11,709 nucleotides of DNA, from positions 1-11,709 of the forward strand of contig CAKSUH010000025.1 of the NCBI GenBank assembly GCA_934500855.1, read 5' to 3'. Of the stretch, positions 1-6,502 are shown piece by piece. The number at the start of each line of letters is the position of its first letter. The stretch's first letter is position 1. The translations under genes and the position numbers were made by a program. The stretch comes from an uncultured Eubacteriales bacterium (GTDB lineage Bacteria; Bacillota; Clostridia; Oscillospirales; CAG-272). The notes beneath the pieces were generated by a model. The model was not told where the DNA came from. It made no database searches and worked only from the letters and a program-made list of their open reading frames with translations.

Positions 1-46
1 TCCGGGATGTGCCCGTTTGGGGGATATCCTGCGGGGCTGTGGGCAT
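1..46 (-). CDS. possible 5' end of a next gene (very weak)
   Basis: On the minus strand an ATG at 46-44 opens a frame that stays open to the window edge (15 codons, beginning MPTAPQDIPQ). It lies 11 nt after the GH42 stop, with a weak AAGG about 9 nt upstream of the ATG. The piece is too short to recognise. The alternative is a simple 3' untranslated region: TGCCC and GGGCA in this stretch can pair into a weak stem. I list it only because a real gene here would be co-transcribed with the beta-galactosidase. Confidence 0.15.
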   Translation of the reverse strand, partial: MPTAPQDIPQTGTSR

Positions 47-57
47 AGTCCGAAGCC

Positions 58-1986
58 TTATTTTTCTGCCAATACCAACACCTCATATGGAGCAACCGTT
101 ACCGTGCCGTTCAGAATGCGGTTGGTGAGAAGGTCACGGTAGGGGCGGGGGAGCGTGACCTCGCCCGTGCGGTTTTCAAGCTCCGCGACCGTGATGCCGC
201 AGATTGCGCCCTCCCGCGCCGTGACGCAGAGATTTTCGCTCGCGGCAAGGATTGACGGAAGCCCGCAAAGTCTGCGCACGCCCTCTGCATCCGGCAGACT
301 TCCGAGCAGAATAAGCTGCCCCGCGCCGATCTGCCGCCGCGTGATCGCCGCCATGCCCGCGAACTCCCCGCTTGCGTAGGTCGCAAGCACCTCGCAGTCA
401 ACGGGCTCCAAAGCATCGTAGGTCAGAGAGACCCCGCAGGGGGAGCCGTCCGCCCATGCCGCCGTGACCGTCGGGTCGTCCAGGGGAGACTGATAGCGGA
501 TGCGCGCGCCGCAAAGCGGCTCCAGAGAGAACATCGGCGCGGCGGTCGGGCGAATCGTGTCGGCTGTAAAAATGTCGACCATCGGTCCTGCAATCCATGT
601 CCCGCCCGCTGTCACCCATGCCGTCATGCGGTCGAGCAGATCGCGGTCAAGCGTTGTGAGAAACGGGGAGAAGATCACGCGGTAGCCGTCGGGCGAATGC
701 GGCGTGTCGATGAGGTCGACATTGCGGTGACCGAGCGCACGGCGGAAGTTGTCCCGCAGGGTGTTCCGATAGGAAAAGCCCTTGAGGAGCGGCGCGGAAT
801 CGAAGTTGTTTGCGGCAACGGCAGAATCGTGAATCGCAATCTCCGAGCGGATGCGGCTTTGCGAAAGAAAGGCTTCGCACTGTTTCAGATCCTGCGCCGC
901 GCGGCGAACCTCCTCGCTCACGCGGTAGGGTCTTCCGCAGGGGGAGAAGAGCGCGCCGTGCGCCAGCTCATGCCCGTTCGGGTGCGTGCGGAAGAGCCAG
1001 AAAAGATTGGCTTCCGCACCCATGAGAAAGGGGAGCATTGTGTTGACATAGCAGTTTCCCACGGGGCGCGCGCCGTTTTCCGCAAACTCACTGCCGTTCC
1101 AACCGACCTGCGTCTCGGTCACCCAAAACGGCGCGGATTTGATGGGGCGGAGGAAATCATACGAAAAGGGCAGGTCGGGAAGCGCCGCGGCGGGATCGTA
1201 GTGGTTGAACTGTACCATGTCCATCGGCGCGTTCATGCGGTAGTAGGACAGCACATTGTTCGGCATCATGTCTGTCCCAACGGGCCCGGAAGCAAGGCGG
1301 TGCAGGATATCCGCCTGTTCCCGTGCGAAGGTCTCAATCTGACGGCACTGAAAGGTTCTCCATGCGGTGCGCAGGGAAGGGTGACGCCATTCCGAGGGAC
1401 GCGGCGGTTCGATTTCCTCAAAGGAGGCATAGGAGAGTGACCAACGGGTCATTCCCCAATGGCGGTTGAGCGCGTCGATTGTTCCGAACCGTTCCCGCAG
1501 GAAATCGCGGAATGCCGCGCGGCATTGCGGGCAGAAGCATCCGCTTTGATAGGGGAACAGCTCATTGTCAATCTGCCATCCAACCACCCCGGGGTGATGC
1601 CCGAAACGCTCAGCCAACGCTTCGACAATGGTGCGGTTTTTCTCCCGCATCAGGGGAGAGGTTCGGCAGACATGGTTGCGGGAGGAGACGACCTCGCGCG
1701 CTCCATCCGCCCCCATGCGGGTGATCTCGGGGTATTTTGCAAACATCCACCGCGGCGGCGTGGAGGTCGGCGTACAGAGCAGAACCGAAATTCCCGCCTG
1801 CCACAAGCGGTTGATGACATCCTCCAACCAATCAAAATCAAATTTCCCCTCGCGGGCCTCCAGCTTCTCCCATGCGAATTCTCCCACGCGCAACAGGTTG
1901 ATACCGTATTCACGGCAACGCGAGATATCCCGTTCGATTTCCTCCCGCTCCCAGAGTTCCGGATAGTATGCAGCTCCGATGTACAT
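58..1986 (-). CDS. GH42 family beta-galactosidase
   Basis: This 642-residue protein is a glycoside hydrolase family 42 beta-galactosidase, which cleaves terminal beta-galactosyl residues with retention of configuration. The N-terminal TIM barrel is clear from MYIGAAYYPELW at the start. The acid/base Glu is E142 in GWQIDNE, and the nucleophile is most likely E291 in FWVTETQVGWNG. The four zinc-binding cysteines of the family are all present (C107, C150, C152, C155). A trimerisation-like middle domain and a small C-terminal beta domain follow. There is no signal peptide, so the enzyme is cytoplasmic and would act on imported short oligosaccharides. The start is fixed by a GGAGGG ribosome-binding site 7 nt upstream. 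It is divergent from a PocR-AraC regulator that probably controls it. Whether the substrate is lactose, galactan fragments or another galactoside cannot be read from the sequence. Confidence 0.93.
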   Translation of the reverse strand: MYIGAAYYPELWEREEIERDISRCREYGINLLRVGEFAWEKLEAREGKFDFDWLEDVINRLWQAGISVLLCTPTSTPPRWMFAKYPEITRMGADGAREVVSSRNHVCRTSPLMREKNRTIVEALAERFGHHPGVVGWQIDNELFPYQSGCFCPQCRAAFRDFLRERFGTIDALNRHWGMTRWSLSYASFEEIEPPRPSEWRHPSLRTAWRTFQCRQIETFAREQADILHRLASGPVGTDMMPNNVLSYYRMNAPMDMVQFNHYDPAAALPDLPFSYDFLRPIKSAPFWVTETQVGWNGSEFAENGARPVGNCYVNTMLPFLMGAEANLFWLFRTHPNGHELAHGALFSPCGRPYRVSEEVRRAAQDLKQCEAFLSQSRIRSEIAIHDSAVAANNFDSAPLLKGFSYRNTLRDNFRRALGHRNVDLIDTPHSPDGYRVIFSPFLTTLDRDLLDRMTAWVTAGGTWIAGPMVDIFTADTIRPTAAPMFSLEPLCGARIRYQSPLDDPTVTAAWADGSPCGVSLTYDALEPVDCEVLATYASGEFAGMAAITRRQIGAGQLILLGSLPDAEGVRRLCGLPSILAASENLCVTAREGAICGITVAELENRTGEVTLPRPYRDLLTNRILNGTVTVAPYEVLVLAEK

Positions 1987-2015
1987 AAACGCCCTCCGTG
2001 CAAAATGTTGCCTTT

Positions 2016-2044
2016 ATTGTAGCCTGTATTGCGGCGGAAGTCAA
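2016..2044 (-). promoter_or_regulatory. sigma-A promoter of the GH42 gene
   Basis: Read on the minus strand, TTGACT (2044-2039) and TACAAT (2021-2016) are separated by exactly 17 bp. Transcription would start about 25 bp before the GH42 ATG, leaving a short leader that contains the GGAGGG ribosome-binding site. Confidence 0.75.
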
Positions 2045-2070
2045 TGGACTTCGTTGCTTTCTTTAGTAGG

Positions 2071-2139
2071 ATTCTGCTTTTTTTCTGCCTGTTCCGCAAA
2101 CGCTTTTTTACCGTATAATTCTGCGATATTCAGCAGAAT
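2071..2139. promoter_or_regulatory. candidate operator: ATTCTGC repeats between divergent promoters
   Basis: The heptamer ATTCTGC occurs at 2071-2077 and 2118-2124, a one-mismatch copy TTTCTGC at 2082-2088, and an inverted copy GCAGAAT at 2133-2139. The last two exact copies form a palindrome with an 8-nt centre (GATATTCA). All lie between the GH42 promoter and the regulator promoter. AraC-family proteins usually bind direct repeats of half-sites in such divergent regions, so these are reasonable binding-site candidates. That assignment is inference. Confidence 0.45.
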
Positions 2140-2165
2140 AATACAAGAGATTGCAGGATTATCCG

Positions 2166-2195
2166 TTGTCAACAGGACAGAACGGATGGTATAAT
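2166..2195 (+). promoter_or_regulatory. sigma-A promoter of the PocR-AraC regulator
   Basis: TTGTCA (2166-2171) and TATAAT (2190-2195) are spaced by 18 bp on the plus strand. The start point would be near 2202, giving a leader of about 110 nt before the TTG start at 2314. The leader shows only weak self-pairing (TCTC/GAGA around 2224-2239) and I recognise no riboswitch in it. Confidence 0.75.
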
Positions 2196-2300
2196 TAAGG
2201 GAAGATCATTGATATAAGGGGAATCTCCGAGGGCAGAGACGCCTTTTGAGACCTTGGTCACAATATCACTGCGCATCTCACTTTTTTTCAAAAAAAACAG

Positions 2301-2316
2301 CGGAGGTATCATTTTG
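2301..2316 (+). promoter_or_regulatory. RBS and TTG start codon of the regulator
   Basis: CGGAGG (2301-2306) sits 7 nt before TTG (2314-2316). The first recognisable protein sequence (DKFIVRPQIKLML) begins directly after this codon. An in-frame ATG at 2254 has no comparable ribosome-binding site and would add 20 residues of low-complexity sequence, so the TTG is preferred. Confidence 0.8.
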
Positions 2317-3228
2317 GATAAATTTATAGTCCGTCCGCAAATCAAGCTGATGTTGGAAAATTTTTTTCGTATTTCCGGCATTCGGATTGGTATCTACGAT
2401 ACCGACGAAGAGATGTCCATCATTTCGGATTACCCGCACTGGGCACCCGAATTCGAGAATCTGACATTTTGCGAAAAAGCGAAGCTGTGTTCCGGCAGCT
2501 TCATGAAGAAATGTGTTTCCTGTGACCGAAAAGCCTTTTTTCAGGCGCGGGAGACCGGAAAAACGCAGATTTACGAATGTCATATGGGCTTTTTGGAGGC
2601 AGTTATCCCGATTCTTGCGGGAGAGCGGGTGGAGTGCTTTTTGATGATCGGGCAGGTGCGCAAACGGACATTGGCAGAGAACGGCATGAGTGAGGATGCG
2701 GTGCGGGAGTTTTCCGCACGGTTTCGGATTACGGACATCCGCTATTCCGCAGAGGATTTCCGCCATGCGTGGGGGCGGATGCCCTGCATGGACTATGAAA
2801 CCTTTTCTGCATATGTCTATTTTCTGGAGATCTGCGCACAGAAAATTTACAGCGACAACTATATCAGGCGGAGCGAGCGGTCGGTGTCAGGGGAACTGAT
2901 TCGATATGTGCGGGACAACCTTTATCGGAATGTGGGAATCGCGGATGCGGCAAGGGAACTTGACATGAGCGCTTCCCACCTTTCCCATTTCATATCGAAA
3001 GAAATGCGGACAACCTTTACCAAGTATCTGAACGATTGCAGAATTGAAGAATCCAAACGCCTGCTCAGTATGACGAATATGAACATCAAGAATATTGCGC
3101 TTTCCCTGCGCTACAGTGATCCTGCGTATTTCGCCAAGCAGTTCAAAAAGGGTACAGGCATGACCTGCACCGAATATCGGGAATCGCTGCGCAAGCAGAA
3201 CGGGGAGACCGAATGCAACGACCCCTGA
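2314..3228 (+). CDS. AraC-family regulator with PocR sensory domain
   Basis: With the TTG start this is a 304-residue transcription regulator. Residues about 5-175 fit the PocR ligand-binding domain: cysteines at C59, C67, C70 and C89 are arranged as in that family, followed by a GFLEAVIPI segment and then FLMIGQV. Residues about 190-295 form an AraC-type double helix-turn-helix, with the first recognition region near DAARELDMSASHLSHFISKE and the second near NIKNIALSLRYSDPAYFAKQFKKGTGMTCTEYRE. The namesake of the sensory domain is PocR of enteric bacteria, which responds to 1,2-propanediol; in Clostridia such regulators often lie next to sugar genes. The divergent GH42 gene is the obvious target and a galactoside or its breakdown product the likely inducer, both by inference. 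The C-terminal tail (QNGETECNDP) is polar and unremarkable. The domain calls are from recognition, without a profile search. Confidence 0.88.
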   Translation: MDKFIVRPQIKLMLENFFRISGIRIGIYDTDEEMSIISDYPHWAPEFENLTFCEKAKLCSGSFMKKCVSCDRKAFFQARETGKTQIYECHMGFLEAVIPILAGERVECFLMIGQVRKRTLAENGMSEDAVREFSARFRITDIRYSAEDFRHAWGRMPCMDYETFSAYVYFLEICAQKIYSDNYIRRSERSVSGELIRYVRDNLYRNVGIADAARELDMSASHLSHFISKEMRTTFTKYLNDCRIEESKRLLSMTNMNIKNIALSLRYSDPAYFAKQFKKGTGMTCTEYRESLRKQNGETECNDP

Positions 3229-3249
3229 GCGGTCGAGCCTGCGCGATGC

Positions 3250-3279
3250 ACACCGTGCAACCGACATCCGCACGGGTGT
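3250..3279 (+). other. hairpin in the 3' region of the regulator transcript
   Basis: ACACCGTGC (3250-3258) can pair with GCACGGGTGT (3270-3279) around an 11-nt loop, with one bulged G. It lies in the 135 nt between the regulator stop and its terminator, where I see no gene. It has no T-run, so it is not a terminator; it may only stabilise the transcript end. Confidence 0.35.
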
Positions 3280-3363
3280 TGTCCCGATGACGGCAGAAAG
3301 ATGGCTTTTCTCCGATGAATCCGATTGGTTGTCTCGGCTCGCTTGGGTTAATAACAGACTTCC

Positions 3364-3400
3364 GGGAGCGGTAAAGAGATATTACCGCTCCCTGTTTTTT
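3364..3400 (+). terminator. rho-independent terminator after the regulator
   Basis: An 11-bp perfect stem, GGGAGCGGTAA (3364-3374) with TTACCGCTCCC (3382-3392), closes a 7-nt loop and is followed by TG and six T. It ends the regulator transcript. Confidence 0.93.
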
Positions 3401-3422
3401 AGTGGGGAAATCCCTCCGTATG

Positions 3423-3716
3423 CTATTTGAGCATAAAAACAGCTTTTTTTATGTAGAATCGGATTTCAAAACATATCCGCATGGCTTCCACAAAAGCCGT
3501 TGCAAAGTCCTCGTGTTCCGATACCCACAAACAGCAAGCGGCAGTGTATGTTCCGATTTCTTGGACGAACCGTTGCAGGGGAGACACACCCGCTTCCTCT
3601 CCCTCCGAATAATGCCTGAAGAACTCCAACAGCATCCCGGCATACTCCGGCTTGTATATAGATTTACACCACGGTTTATCTCTCGGAATATTTTTAGACC
3701 CCTTCGGTCTACCCAT
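3423..3716 (-). CDS. orphan protein resembling phage terminase small subunit N-terminus
   Basis: This 97-residue protein starts MGRPKGSKN and continues with an acidic, aromatic stretch (YKPEYAGMLLEFFRHY). A predicted helix-turn-helix region follows (SPLQRFVQEIGTYTAACCLWVSEHEDFATAFVEAM). That order matches the N-terminal DNA-binding part of terminase small subunit / DNA-packaging proteins of phages of Bacillota. Those proteins usually continue for another 50 or more residues; here the frame ends soon after in an aromatic and basic tail (RFYIKKAVFMLK), so the gene looks shortened. An AGGGA about 10 nt upstream could serve as ribosome-binding site. No large terminase, portal or integrase gene lies nearby. 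It may be a prophage remnant or a stand-alone DNA-binding protein that has been kept. Confidence 0.6.
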   Translation of the reverse strand: MGRPKGSKNIPRDKPWCKSIYKPEYAGMLLEFFRHYSEGEEAGVSPLQRFVQEIGTYTAACCLWVSEHEDFATAFVEAMRICFEIRFYIKKAVFMLK

Positions 3717-3790
3717 TCTCTCACATCCCTTCCGCGCGTAATGATCGAAAAAATACTCTGTTTCTATTATTTTACAGGGATAACAGGCAT

Positions 3791-3821
3791 AAAAAAAGCC
3801 CCGATTGGTTCAAAATCGGGG
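3791..3821 (-). terminator. rho-independent terminator upstream of the terminase-like gene
   Basis: On the minus strand CCCCGATT (3821-3814) pairs with AATCGGGG (3806-3799) across a 7-nt loop and is followed by C and seven T (3797-3791). It would stop transcription coming from the tRNA-Ser side and insulates the small phage-like gene. Confidence 0.85.
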
Positions 3822-3918
3822 GTAAACGGTTCAACTTTTCGTATTTTCGGAGTATTTCAGGGAAAAAGAAAAAGGACACCCGTTGCAGGCATCCCTTGGT
3901 TGCGGCTTTGGATTTTCG

Positions 3919-3970
3919 ATGTAACAAAAAATGTAACAAAATGGGTCAAAATCGGTGTAAATCGGTGTAA
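3919..3970. repeat. phased TGTAA direct repeats beside tRNA-Ser
   Basis: ATGTAACAAAA is present twice (3919-3929 and 3931-3941, 12-bp period), followed by two back-to-back copies of ATCGGTGTAA (3951-3960 and 3961-3970). The shared core TGTAA recurs at 3920, 3932, 3956 and 3966, and again in the palindrome TGTAAAT-ggtgt-ATTTACA at 4001-4019. Related AATCGGGGGTAAACGG occurs at 3814. Short repeats of this kind next to a tRNA 3' end can be recombinase arm sites, but no recombinase gene is present here. Confidence 0.6.
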
Positions 3971-4038
3971 CATGGAAACAGAAAACCCCAACATCTTGTG
4001 TGTAAATGGTGTATTTACAACAAAATATTGGGGTTTCC
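3971..4038 (-). terminator. long hairpin terminator after tRNA-Ser
   Basis: On the minus strand AACCCCAA (4035-4028) pairs with TTGGGGTT (3991-3984). The inner part continues as an imperfect stem up to the palindrome TGTAAAT/ATTTACA (4001-4019), giving about 25 bp in all. A TTTTCTGTTT tract follows (3985-3976). It begins about 7 nt after the tRNA CCA end and is the likely terminator of the tRNA transcript. Confidence 0.75.
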
Positions 4039-4044
4039 AGATAC

Positions 4045-4136
4045 TGGCGGAGAAGGAGAGATTTGAACTCTCGCGCCGTTATTCACGGCCTACACCCTTA
4101 GCAGGGGCGCCTCTTCGGCCTCTTGAGTACTTCTCC
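4045..4136 (-). tRNA. tRNA-Ser(GCU), reads AGC/AGU
   Basis: A full type II tRNA folds on the minus strand. The acceptor arms GGAGAAG (4136-4130) and CTTCTCC (4055-4049) pair; the discriminator G is at 4048 and an encoded CCA at 4047-4045. The anticodon loop CTGCTAA (4104-4098) carries GCT at 4102-4100. The long variable arm GCCGT/ACGGC is the serine hallmark. The T arm is GAGAG-TTCAAAT-CTCTC. The encoded CCA and intact arms indicate a working gene. Confidence 0.97.
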
Positions 4137-4183
4137 GAATACTCATCCGAAGCCGCCGTTTGCATGGGCTTTCGGACCTTCTT

Positions 4184-4212
4184 ATTATACTATATTCTCC
4201 GCCGTTTGTCAA
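4184..4212 (-). promoter_or_regulatory. consensus promoter of tRNA-Ser
   Basis: On the minus strand TTGACA (4212-4207) and TATAAT (4189-4184) are both perfect consensus with a 17-bp spacer. The tRNA 5' end lies about 48 nt beyond the -10 box, so a precursor with a leader of about 40 nt would be made and trimmed by RNase P. The -35 box lies only about 38 nt after the S41 gene stop. Confidence 0.9.
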
Positions 4213-4249
4213 GGCTTTTTCGAAAAAATGCAATTTAACTTTTGTGAAA

Positions 4250-6046
4250 TTAGGAAAATATATTGGTGATATGTTTTTTCAATTGTTTGCTGTCATAAAA
4301 TTCGGAATACGGTATCTCTGTATCAGGTGACAATCCGCCTTCAATTGCGTAAAAGGTCCTGTGTCCCTGTGCATCCGTTTTAACATATCGGTAGGAATTC
4401 GGGGAACTGATGGTAATTGCAGTACCGTCCGCCAAGACCGTTGACATAACGGAACACATTCCGCCGCCGGTCCGTTGCCCGATTACTTTTGCAAGGTTTT
4501 GCTCTTTCACAATGCTGACAAAAGTGTTTGCGGCGCTGAATGTATAGCCGGACGATAGAATGACCCAACGATATTGATCATAAGCATCATCGTCATAGTA
4601 GCCGTCGCCGTCCGTGTCGACTTTGAACGAATTTGTAAGAAATTCGCCTGTCAATCCGTCATAAGAGGAGATTTTGAGAACCTTGTCAGAAAGAAATCCG
4701 AGAACTCGTTCCATTGCGCCGACATTACCGCCGCCATTCAGGGAAAGATCAAGAACGATCGTTCTTATGCCGGAATGTTTCTTGATTTGCTTCATGCAAT
4801 GTCGCATATAGTAATAAGAATCGTATTTCCATGCCGTATCTTTCAGATTTCCCTCACTGTCATATAATTCTGCATCACTTCCGGTAGTAAAGGAAGTCAA
4901 AGGGATGATGGCGATGTCCTCATCGTATCGGACGGAATCCAACTCTTCTGCAGAGTATGCCTGTTGCTGCAACAATTTTTTGCGGGTTTCGTAAAATTTC
5001 GTGTGGATTTCTCCGATTTCAGAACCTGCGAGGTCCGGATCGTCACAGAAATCGGCATATATCGGGAATGTATCTATCCGTGTATGCATCTCATCCAACT
5101 TTTGATAGATCAGGTTTTGGTATCCTTGAATATTATCATCAGCGTTGTCAGACCAAATCAGATCCCATATGTCTTGGGAGATGTAATCTTTGAACCTTTC
5201 AATCTTTTTGTATTCCTTTAATCCATAGAAATAATCCATTGCAAACAGCAAACTGTTGACTGCCGCAATCCTCGTGGCTTTACTTTGGCGTTTTCCGTTC
5301 AGAGAAGATTGGTAAATCTGCCGATACGCTTCTGTGGAAACTGACATTTCCCCGTAATATCCGTAGTATGCGTCGCCGTTATAGTACACATTATATTGCT
5401 GTGTGGAACAAAACAGAAGATTGACGATCACGAAGGGGACGAGGCATTTTTCGTCATAATAAAGAATGTCGAAATAATATGCACCGATGTCGAATGTTAC
5501 AGAATGCTTTTGCTCGGATGAGACATTGGTTGTTTTGATAAAGGCTCCGTAATCCGTGCTTTGATTTTCTCTCAGGACATAGCGGAAAAAATCAAAATTG
5601 CTGGCTGAGATGGTATCGGTGTCCCATCTTGTCTCCAGTTTGCTCAGGTAATTTTCGTTTGTGTCATACACAAACAGGGAAAAGGTGTTTAACTCCGGTT
5701 TATACTGATAGCGAATGCGATCTCCGCAATCAAAGTATCCGGTCAGTGCCCGGAGAAACTGCAGCAGGTCAACAAATGGCACATCGTCCCCGTCAACATA
5801 ATAGGTTTGAATCTCCGTGTCTGCAACCGCATAGTCGGGGGAGAAATTCCGAAAGGGAATTCGGCGCGTCCGGACTGCTCTGTCGTTGTCATTCTCGGGC
5901 ATGACGGTTGCCTGAGATGCGGTTGTGCGCGCTTCATTGCCGGTTGGTGCGGAAGAACCGCCTTTTTTCTTACACGAGACTGTAACGGGGAATGTCAGCA
6001 GGAGGGCGAGCAACAGGCATAGCAGCCGATACCGATGCTGTTTCAT
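4250..6046 (-). CDS. S41-family peptidase-like lipoprotein
   Basis: This 598-residue protein begins with a basic and hydrophobic signal peptide ending in a lipobox-like TVSC (C25), followed by a KKKGG and Ser/Thr-rich linker, so it should be lipid-anchored outside the membrane. Residues about 60-350 are Tyr/Asp-rich and unfamiliar. Residues about 425-550 match the core of S41 (tail-specific, C-terminal processing) peptidases: VLDLSLNGGG (431-440), the likely nucleophile S504 in SGYTFSAANTF, then VIGQRTGGG (521-529). The GKG Lys of CtpA-type enzymes is absent, as in the Tricorn/IRBP-like branch. I see no PDZ domain. A DTDGDGYYDDD segment (477-487), resembling a calcium-binding loop, is inserted before the catalytic Ser. 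It is the last gene after cysS and gtrA-like; its AAGG ribosome-binding site lies within the end of the previous gene. By eye it is more AT-rich than its neighbours, which hints at separate origin. The substrate is unknown. Confidence 0.82.
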   Translation of the reverse strand: MKQHRYRLLCLLLALLLTFPVTVSCKKKGGSSAPTGNEARTTASQATVMPENDNDRAVRTRRIPFRNFSPDYAVADTEIQTYYVDGDDVPFVDLLQFLRALTGYFDCGDRIRYQYKPELNTFSLFVYDTNENYLSKLETRWDTDTISASNFDFFRYVLRENQSTDYGAFIKTTNVSSEQKHSVTFDIGAYYFDILYYDEKCLVPFVIVNLLFCSTQQYNVYYNGDAYYGYYGEMSVSTEAYRQIYQSSLNGKRQSKATRIAAVNSLLFAMDYFYGLKEYKKIERFKDYISQDIWDLIWSDNADDNIQGYQNLIYQKLDEMHTRIDTFPIYADFCDDPDLAGSEIGEIHTKFYETRKKLLQQQAYSAEELDSVRYDEDIAIIPLTSFTTGSDAELYDSEGNLKDTAWKYDSYYYMRHCMKQIKKHSGIRTIVLDLSLNGGGNVGAMERVLGFLSDKVLKISSYDGLTGEFLTNSFKVDTDGDGYYDDDAYDQYRWVILSSGYTFSAANTFVSIVKEQNLAKVIGQRTGGGMCSVMSTVLADGTAITISSPNSYRYVKTDAQGHRTFYAIEGGLSPDTEIPYSEFYDSKQLKKHITNIFS

Positions 6047-6048
6047 TT

Positions 6049-6492
6049 TTATCCTTTCCCTTTCCGAAACACGATCAGTTTACTGATAAAATAGTTCGCA
6101 ATCACGACCACGACTGCGGCGATGATTTTGAACACATACTCATTCAGTCCGAGCGCGGTCACGAAAACCGCCATGATGGCTTCCTGCATGGCGAGGGTGA
6201 GGACGCGTCCGCCCGCGAAGGTTCCGAGCTCGCCGAGGACGGGCAGAAAGCCCTTCTTCCGGCTCCAGAACACCAGCGCGCGGTTGGTGACGAACGCAAA
6301 CAGCACTGCCGCAATCCATGCGACGGTATCGATCGCGTGGACGATGACGCGGGACTGCTCCATCTGCTCCGCGAAGATGCGGTACCCCGCGAAGCAGATG
6401 CCCCAGTCGATGACCGTTGTCAGTCCGCCGAAGATGAGGTACAGCAACTGCTCGCGGTATTTTCCCCACAGCGCCCGAATCTTTTCCTTCAT
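6049..6492 (-). CDS. GtrA-like small membrane protein
   Basis: The preferred start at 6492 gives 147 residues (MKEKIRALWGKYREQLLYLIFGG). An AGAGG ribosome-binding site lies about 7 nt upstream, and the start is 10 nt after the cysS stop. An upstream in-frame ATG at 6546 would overlap cysS and is unlikely. Four hydrophobic segments can be seen: YLIFGGLTTVIDWGICFAGY, VAWIAAVLFAFVTNRALVF, an Ala/Val-rich helix near LAMQEAIMAVFVTAL, and IIAAVVVVIANYFISKLIVF. The TNR...F pattern in helix 2 and the closing ANYFISKLIVFRK are typical of the GtrA family, whose members are proposed to help move lipid-linked sugars across the membrane. No glycosyltransferase is adjacent, so the partner is unknown. It is translated between cysS and the S41 lipoprotein, with a 2-nt gap to the latter. 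Confidence 0.85.
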   Translation of the reverse strand: MKEKIRALWGKYREQLLYLIFGGLTTVIDWGICFAGYRIFAEQMEQSRVIVHAIDTVAWIAAVLFAFVTNRALVFWSRKKGFLPVLGELGTFAGGRVLTLAMQEAIMAVFVTALGLNEYVFKIIAAVVVVIANYFISKLIVFRKGKG

Positions 6493-6502
6493 GCGTTGCC
6501 TC

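Noticed and set aside
2202..2313. Riboswitch in the leader of the PocR-AraC gene
   Set aside because: The leader is about 110 nt, long enough, but pairing is weak and it matches no riboswitch core that I know.
3740..4040. Integrase gene or CRISPR array beside tRNA-Ser
   Set aside because: No frame shows the R-H-R-Y residues of tyrosine recombinases, and the direct repeats are too short and not separated by regular unique spacers.
3402..4238. A 278-codon plus-strand frame across the tRNA-Ser region
   Set aside because: It runs through a terminator, the repeats and the whole tRNA gene in antisense; the stretch AEKERFELSRR is the usual false translation of a tRNA-Ser.
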